NCBI RefSeq assembly: GCF_050379415.1
Contig: NZ_JBNRLS010000001.1
Coordinates: forward strand, 372,001 to 436,000
Direction of reading: 5' to 3'
Origin: Marinobacter sp050379415
GTDB taxonomy: Bacteria > Pseudomonadota > Gammaproteobacteria > Pseudomonadales > Oleiphilaceae
Length of the DNA stretch: 64,000 nt
Of the stretch, positions 59,647 to 64,000 are shown one piece after another; the stretch's first letter is position 1, and the number at the start of each line of letters is the position of its first letter. The position numbers were made by a program, and so were the translations under genes. The notes beneath the pieces were generated by a model. It did not search any database and was not told the origin of the DNA. It saw nothing but the letters and a program-made list of their open reading frames with translations.

Positions 59647-61251
59647 TTAACCCTCCGCCGCGCGGCCTTTCTGGGGGAAAAGCCCCTTCGGCCGTTTTTG
59701 AATGAACAGGATGATGAACACCAGCACCAGGATCTTGGCCAGCACGGCGCCCGCCCAGGGTTCCAGCAGCTGGTTGATGGTGCCGAGGGACAAGCCCGCC
59801 AGCAGGGTGCCCCAGAGGTTACCCACGCCGCCGAACACCACCACCATGAACGAGTCGATGATGTAGTTCTGGCCCAGGTTCGGGCCCACGTTGGTGATCT
59901 GGGAGAGCGCGACACCGGCCAGCCCGGCCACGCCGGAGCCGAGGCCGAAGGTGAGGATGTCCACTTTGGTCGCCTTGATGCCCATGGAGCGGGCCATGGC
60001 GCGGTTTTGGGTGACTGCGCGCACTTCCAGCCCGAGGCGGGTCTTGCGCATGATCAGCATCAGGCCGGCGAACACCACCAGGGCGAAGCCGATCACGTAC
60101 ATGCGGTTGAGCGTGAGGGACAGTGCCTCGTTGATCATCACCGAGCCGCTCATCCAGTCCGGGGTGATCACGGTACGGTTCAGGGGCGAGATCACGGTGC
60201 GCACCAGCTGCTGCAGGATCAGGCTGACGCCGAAGGTGGCCAGCAGGGTTTCCAGCGGGCGACCCTTGAGGTGTTGGATCACGGTGCGTTCGATGGCAAT
60301 GCCCGCCAGCGCCGCCACCAGGAAACCGGCGGGGATGGACAGTATCAGCGCCAGGCCGGGCTGGCCCGGCAGCAGCTGCTGCATGCCCCAGGTGGTGTAG
60401 GCACCGAGCATGATCAGCTCGCCGTGGGCCATGTTGATCACGCCCATCACGCCGAAGGTGATGGCCAGGCCGATGGCCGCCAGCACCAGCACCGAGCCGA
60501 GGGAGAGCCCGAAGTACAGGGTCTCGGCGGCACGGTTGAATTTGAGTTTCTGTTCGATGCTGTCCAGGGCCTTGTTGGCGGCGGCCACCAGGGCCGGGTC
60601 ATCACTGCGGGCGGCGTTCTGCAGGGCGGCGCGGGCTTCGGAGTTGAGGCTGCCGGAGAGCACGGCCACGGCGTTCTTGTCGCCCTGCTCTTCCACCTGG
60701 TAGATGGCCAGCGCTTCGGTGAGCGCCAGCTGGACGTCAGAGGCGGTTTCCGCCTCGATCAGGTCCGGTAACTGGTCGGCCAGGCCGTCGTCCACGTTCC
60801 CCCGCAGGGCACGGGCGGCGGTCAGGCGGCTGTCTTCGTTCGGGCTTTTCAGGTCGATGACGGAGAGGATGCTTTCCAGCTCGCTGCGCAGGCTGTTGTT
60901 CACGCGGATGGTGTCGATGTCCCGCCGGGAGACTTCGCCCAGGCTTTCGCCGGTGGTGGCGCTTTCCACGTCCCAGTCGCGGCCCCGGTTGGAGAGCACG
61001 ATGACGAACTGGCCGGTGGATTCGATGCGGGCGAGCTTGTTGGCGGCGAAGGCTTCCAGCCAGGTGCGGGCCCGTTCGTCGCCGGAGCCGGCGATGCGGT
61101 TGACCACGGTTTTCTTTTCCGCGAAGGAGGATTCCGCCAGGGCGGTGAGCAGTTGTTGCGCTTCGGAGTCGTCGACCTGGGCGGTGGCCATGGCGGGCCA
61201 GAGCAGCAGGCAGACAAGCAGAAGGCGGCTGAGCGATCCGGTGATGCCCAT
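59647..61251 (-). CDS. urtB: Urea ABC transporter permease UrtB
   Basis: This 534-residue protein has a signal peptide and an N-terminal periplasmic helical region (about 25-225) typical of the UrtB family. The LivH-type membrane domain follows: ITFGVMGVINMAHGELIMLGAYTTWGMQ, SLILQQLVRTVISPLNRTV and GLAGVALSQITNVGPNLGQNYIIDSFMVVVFGGVGNLWG. It pairs with UrtC. The gap to urtA upstream holds a strong hairpin. Confidence 0.95.
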   Translation of the reverse strand: MGITGSLSRLLLVCLLLWPAMATAQVDDSEAQQLLTALAESSFAEKKTVVNRIAGSGDERARTWLEAFAANKLARIESTGQFVIVLSNRGRDWDVESATTGESLGEVSRRDIDTIRVNNSLRSELESILSVIDLKSPNEDSRLTAARALRGNVDDGLADQLPDLIEAETASDVQLALTEALAIYQVEEQGDKNAVAVLSGSLNSEARAALQNAARSDDPALVAAANKALDSIEQKLKFNRAAETLYFGLSLGSVLVLAAIGLAITFGVMGVINMAHGELIMLGAYTTWGMQQLLPGQPGLALILSIPAGFLVAALAGIAIERTVIQHLKGRPLETLLATFGVSLILQQLVRTVISPLNRTVITPDWMSGSVMINEALSLTLNRMYVIGFALVVFAGLMLIMRKTRLGLEVRAVTQNRAMARSMGIKATKVDILTFGLGSGVAGLAGVALSQITNVGPNLGQNYIIDSFMVVVFGGVGNLWGTLLAGLSLGTINQLLEPWAGAVLAKILVLVFIILFIQKRPKGLFPQKGRAAEG

Positions 61252-61291
61252 GTTTGCATCCTGTCCTGTTGTTGGGGTTGAAGCTTGAAGC

Positions 61292-61315
61292 GGGCGGGGG
61301 TTCGGGCCCCCGCCC
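61292..61315 (-). terminator. GC-rich hairpin between urtA and urtB
   Basis: GGGCGGGGG and CCCCCGCCC pair around a 6-base loop. There is no T-run. It probably stabilises the urtA mRNA 3' end or partly stops transcription, giving excess binding protein. Confidence 0.7.
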
Positions 61316-61338
61316 TGGGCAGTGTTTACCCGGTTGGC

Positions 61339-62637
61339 TTAGTTGGAGGCGACTTCGGCCTTGCCACCGCAGCTGCCGGTGACGACGTTGAAGTTGCCGC
61401 ACTTCATGGGCTTGCGCCAGTCACTGATCAGGTCCTTGGAACCCGGCAGGAAGTCAGACCAGGCATCGCCTGCCACGGTGGACGGGGTCTCCCAGACCAC
61501 GGAGAACTGGCCGTTGTCCTGGATCTCGCCGATCAGCACCGGCTTGGTGATGTGGTGGTTCGGCATCATGGTGGCGTAGCCGCCGGTGAGGTTGGGCACA
61601 GTCACGCCGATGATGGCGTCCTTCACCGCTTCCACGTCGGTGGTGCCGGCCTTCCTGACCGCTTCCACGTACATGTTGAAGCCGATGTAGTGGGCTTCCA
61701 TCGGGTCGTTGGTGACCGCGTCTTCCTTGCCGGTGTGCGCCACCCAGGCGTCGATGAAGTCGTAGTTGGCGTCGCTGTCCACGCTCATGAAGTAGTTCCA
61801 GGCGGCCAGGTGACCGACCAGCGGGCCGGTGTCGATGCCGGAGAGTTCCTGCTCACCCACGGAGAAGGCGACCACCGGGATGTCGGCGGCGTCGATGCCC
61901 TGGTTGGCCAGCTCGCGGTAGAACGGTACGTTGGCGTCACCGTTGATGGTGGAGACCACGGCGGTCTTCTTGCCGGCGCTGCCGAACTTCTTGATGTCGG
62001 AGACGATGGACTGCCAGTTGGAGTGCCCGAACGGGGTGTAGTTGATCATGATGTCATCGGCGGAAACACCGGCATCCTTGAGGTAGGTCTCGAGGATCTT
62101 GTTGGTGGTGCGCGGGTAGACATAGTCGGTGCCCGCCAGCACCCAGCGCTCGACGCCGATTTCGTTCATCAGGTAATCCACCGCCGGGATCGCCTGCTGG
62201 TTGGGCGCGGCGCCAGTGTAGAAGACGTTCTCGGAGGATTCCTCACCCTCGTACTGGACCGGGTAGAACAGCAGGCCGTTCAGCTCTTCCACCACCGGCA
62301 GTACGGACTTGCGGGACACCGAGGTCCAGTTGCCGAAGATCACGTCGACCTTTTCCTTGGCCAGCAGCTCGCGGGCCTTCTCGGCAAACAGCGGCCAGTT
62401 GGAGGCGGGGTCCACCACCACCGGCTCGAGCTGGCGCCCCATGATGCCACCCTCGGCGTTCTGCTTTTCGATCAGCATCAGCATGGTGTCCTTGAGGGTC
62501 GACTCACTGATGGCCATGGTGCCGGAGAGGGAGTGCAGGATACCCACCTTGATGGGATCCTCGGCGGCAACCGAATTGAGGGAGACAGAAAGGGCCAATG
62601 CGGAGAGACCCAGCTTCACGTGTTTTTTGATGCTCAT
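61339..62637 (-). CDS. urtA: Urea-binding protein UrtA
   Basis: This 432-residue periplasmic protein has a signal peptide cleaved after NSVAA near residue 25. The body matches UrtA: DPIKVGILHSLSGTMAISESTLKDTMLMLIEKQNAEGGI, NGLLFYPVQYEGEESSENVFYTGAAPNQQAIPAVDY and TNDPMEAHYIGFNMYVEAV. It binds urea for the UrtBCDE transporter. The start is placed at MSIKKHVK after AAAGGACGCACGAC; an ATG 6 codons earlier is weaker. Confidence 0.95.
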   Translation of the reverse strand: MSIKKHVKLGLSALALSVSLNSVAAEDPIKVGILHSLSGTMAISESTLKDTMLMLIEKQNAEGGIMGRQLEPVVVDPASNWPLFAEKARELLAKEKVDVIFGNWTSVSRKSVLPVVEELNGLLFYPVQYEGEESSENVFYTGAAPNQQAIPAVDYLMNEIGVERWVLAGTDYVYPRTTNKILETYLKDAGVSADDIMINYTPFGHSNWQSIVSDIKKFGSAGKKTAVVSTINGDANVPFYRELANQGIDAADIPVVAFSVGEQELSGIDTGPLVGHLAAWNYFMSVDSDANYDFIDAWVAHTGKEDAVTNDPMEAHYIGFNMYVEAVRKAGTTDVEAVKDAIIGVTVPNLTGGYATMMPNHHITKPVLIGEIQDNGQFSVVWETPSTVAGDAWSDFLPGSKDLISDWRKPMKCGNFNVVTGSCGGKAEVASN

Positions 62638-62698
62638 GTCGTGCGTCCTTTTCATAGTCGGGTTGTGTGCAGTTCGTCGTAAAACGCACGGGAGCCTG

Positions 62699-62715
62699 TG
62701 CATCTGCTGTTCCAG
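62699..62715 (-). promoter_or_regulatory. Sigma-54-like promoter for urtA
   Basis: Read on the minus strand CTGGAACAGCAGATGCA keeps the GG/GC spacing of -24/-12 promoters, with two mismatches to YTGGCAC-N5-TTGCW. It starts 62 bases upstream of urtA. Confidence 0.45.
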
Positions 62716-62750
62716 ATCCCACCAATCATCAAACAAAACAATCATTTAAC

Positions 62751-62761
62751 TAGTATACAAG
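62751..62761. promoter_or_regulatory. GTATAC palindrome, copy 1
   Basis: TAGTATACAAG, a CTTGTATAC-type half-palindrome seen again at 62950. Such sites are typical of GntR/FadR-type regulators. Confidence 0.45.
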
Positions 62762-62813
62762 CAGCGCCGCCCTGCCTTGCCCCTGCCAGAACCCCGCCAA
62801 ATGCCCGGTTTTC

Positions 62814-62850
62814 TGCGCCAGATTTGGTGCATTCGCACCGCCCTGGAGCA
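62814..62850. promoter_or_regulatory. Tandem NtrC-like boxes
   Basis: TGCGCCA-N4-TGGTGCA and CGCACCG-N3-TGGAGCA resemble the NtrC site TGCACCA-N3-TGGTGCA; the first has one extra spacer base, the second about three mismatches. They lie about 75-110 bases upstream of the atzF promoter. Confidence 0.5.
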
Positions 62851-62881
62851 GACCGGAAAATCACGCCATTCCGCACAAAAA

Positions 62882-62894
62882 CATCAATCCATTG
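62882..62894. promoter_or_regulatory. IHF-like site
   Basis: CATCAATCCATTG matches WATCAA-N4-TTR except for the first base, and sits between the NtrC-like boxes and the sigma-54 promoter where a DNA bend is usual. Confidence 0.4.
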
Positions 62895-62926
62895 ATTTTT
62901 AAGCAATTTACGAAAACTTCCTCAGA

Positions 62927-62942
62927 TGGCACGGGCATTGCC
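62927..62942 (+). promoter_or_regulatory. Sigma-54 promoter for allophanate hydrolase
   Basis: TGGCAC-N5-TTGCC has the -24 GG and -12 GC with correct 10-base separation, close to perfect. The start codon lies 44 bases downstream. Confidence 0.75.
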
Positions 62943-62949
62943 ATTGCTC

Positions 62950-62960
62950 ATGTATACAAG
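62950..62960. promoter_or_regulatory. GTATAC palindrome, copy 2
   Basis: ATGTATACAAG lies over the expected start of transcription of atzF, a good position for a repressor. It shares GTATACAAG with copy 1. Confidence 0.5.
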
Positions 62961-62985
62961 TTGGCAACGCACATGAGGATGACCC

Positions 62986-64000
62986 ATGCCTGCAACCCGT
63001 GGATGGACAATCAAAGACTGGCAGAACGCCTATAAAGAGGGGGACGAACCGGAAGCGCTGATCGGCTCGCTCCTGGACCGACTGGATAGCAACGACACCG
63101 CCTGGATTTCCCGGCTGGACGATGACGGCTTTGCGCAGGCCATGGCCGAACTGGCTGACCGGCTGGAAATGGTCGACGGCGATCTCAGCCAGTTACCGTT
63201 TTATGGCATTCCCTTCGCGGTGAAGGACAACATCGATGCGATCGGCTTTGAAACCACCGCTGCCTGCCCGGCTTTCGCCTATACCCCGGATGAAGACGCC
63301 GCTGTTGTCGCCAGACTGAAAGCGGCCGGCGCGGTGCTGATCGGCAAGACCAACCTGGACCAGTTCGCCACCGGCCTGGTGGGCACCCGTTCACCGTATG
63401 GTGCGGTGCCCAATGCCTTTAACCGGGAAGTAGTCAGTGGCGGTTCCAGTTCCGGCTCGGCCTCTGTGGTGGCCCGGGGCCTGGTGCCGTTTGCCCTGGG
63501 CACGGATACTGCCGGTTCCGGCCGCGTGCCCGCCGGTCTGAACAACCTGGTGGGGCTGAAGCCCACCAAGGGGATGCTCAGTATCAAGGGCGTGGTGCCG
63601 GCGTGCCGTTCCCTGGATTGCGTTTCGATCTTTGCGCTGACCGTGAACGATGCCGGTGCGATCTCCGACATCATGGCCGGGTTTGAGCCCGCCGATGCTT
63701 TCTCCCGCAAGGCGCCTGCCGCATTGCCGGTGGATGCGGCCGCCATCCGCCGGCCGGGACCGATCCACCGGATCGCCATTCCCGAGCATCCGCAGTTTTA
63801 TGGTGACCAGCAGGCCGAAGCGGCCTGGAATACCGCCGTCAGCCAGTGGCGGCAGCAGGATGTGGAGATCGTGGCACTCGATTTCAGGCCGATGATGGAA
63901 CTGGCTGCCCTGCTCTATGAAGGCCCGTGGGTGGCCGAGCGGCATGCGGCGGTGGAGGCGTTCATGGCTGAGCATGAGGCCGAGATGAACGAGGTGGTGA
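62986..64000 (+). CDS. atzF: Allophanate hydrolase, N-terminal part (runs off window)
   Basis: The first 338 codons are visible. The amidase signature is complete: Lys80 in PFAVKDNID, the Ser-rich loop VSGGSSSGSAS (151-160) and the nucleophile Ser178 in ALGTDTAGSGR. The Ser-cisSer-Lys arrangement, and the YGIPFAVKDNIDAIGFETTAACPAF context, are those of AtzF/DUR1,2 amidases. It splits allophanate to ammonia and CO2 after urea carboxylase. Start ATG follows GAGG. It diverges from urtA, so uptake and breakdown of urea are linked. The C-terminal domain and urea carboxylase are presumably beyond the edge. Confidence 0.93.
   Translation, partial: MPATRGWTIKDWQNAYKEGDEPEALIGSLLDRLDSNDTAWISRLDDDGFAQAMAELADRLEMVDGDLSQLPFYGIPFAVKDNIDAIGFETTAACPAFAYTPDEDAAVVARLKAAGAVLIGKTNLDQFATGLVGTRSPYGAVPNAFNREVVSGGSSSGSASVVARGLVPFALGTDTAGSGRVPAGLNNLVGLKPTKGMLSIKGVVPACRSLDCVSIFALTVNDAGAISDIMAGFEPADAFSRKAPAALPVDAAAIRRPGPIHRIAIPEHPQFYGDQQAEAAWNTAVSQWRQQDVEIVALDFRPMMELAALLYEGPWVAERHAAVEAFMAEHEAEMNEVV

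Larger units (their letters stand above)
62638..62985. promoter_or_regulatory. Divergent urtA/atzF control region
   Basis: This 348-base region lies between divergent urea genes. It shows, from left to right: a sigma-54-like promoter toward urtA (62699-62715), a GTATAC palindrome (62751), two NtrC-like boxes (62814-62850), an IHF-like site (62882), a near-perfect sigma-54 promoter toward atzF (62927-62942) and a second GTATAC palindrome over its start (62950). No gene lies in it. Confidence 0.65.

Noticed and set aside
62826..62839. GGTGC-N4-GCACC palindrome read as one NtrC box
   Set aside because: Its arms point the opposite way from the NtrC consensus. The flanking sequences give two better NtrC-like boxes, which were reported instead.
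1..64000. tRNA, rRNA, CRISPR arrays, prophage or intact insertion sequences
   Set aside because: None of the characteristic sequences or genes was seen on reading both strands. This is a reading by eye; tRNA and repeat searches would settle it.

Overview
The window reads as chromosome of a marine gammaproteobacterium, most like Marinobacter. This judgement rests on overall protein character, such as the DUF2750, DUF2845, DUF3010, DUF4399, GNA1162/DUF4810 and PBPRA1643-type SEC-C proteins and the complete urt urea operon. No search was run. Most of it is GC-rich housekeeping and accessory metabolism. No rRNA, tRNA, CRISPR array, integrase or intact insertion sequence was seen.

Layout. 1-9.6 kb: edge of a UMF1-type MFS transporter, a DsbA-family oxidoreductase, a haloalkane dehalogenase, small DUF proteins, a membrane-anchored J-domain protein paired with a vWA protein, YqeY, and an SdsA-type alkyl sulfatase lipoprotein. 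9.8-15.7 kb: glutathione transferase, NudL-like Nudix hydrolase, a four-gene lipoprotein operon (CsgG-like, small lipoprotein, DUF4810, GNA1162), a DUF2845 protein, an orphan PAAR protein and a patatin phospholipase. 15.8-24.5 kb: BCCT osmolyte transporter, a complete DctPQM TRAP transporter, a VTT-like membrane protein, a BBE-type FAD oxidase and a divergent FAD monooxygenase. 24.6-34.7 kb: cold-shock protein, several small membrane or regulatory proteins, a methyltransferase/TetR divergent pair, hydrolase, aldo/keto reductase, SlyD-like FKBP and a haloacid dehalogenase. 34.8-52.5 kb: RadD helicase, DJ-1/PfpI protein, diiron-type hydrolase, an SDR/TetR pair with a palindromic operator, a flavocytochrome-like reductase, an ethylbenzene-dehydrogenase-like multiheme protein, two peptidases and an S41 protease. 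53-56.9 kb: an AT-rich insert with a Dam-family methylase convergent to a two-gene operon (unknown 427-aa protein plus a DGQHR/DndB-like protein). 57-64 kb: urtABCDE urea ABC transporter and, divergently, allophanate hydrolase, which together take up urea and complete its ATP-dependent breakdown.

The most notable signals are four. (1) The AT-rich methylase/DGQHR cassette looks like an uncharacterised DNA-modification or defence module. (2) A dispersed intergenic repeat with core GGAAAACCGGGACAGAT occurs at about a dozen sites, two of them inside a longer ~86-bp element. (3) The urtA-atzF intergenic region has a layered nitrogen-control architecture of NtrC-like boxes, an IHF-like site, divergent sigma-54 promoters and GTATAC palindromes. 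(4) Several small genes would be missed by a standard length cut-off: a SutA-like 54-aa protein, a 35-aa membrane peptide overlapping a reductase gene, and a truncated glutathione transferase. Start sites were re-chosen from ribosome-binding sites, and two genes probably begin with TTG.
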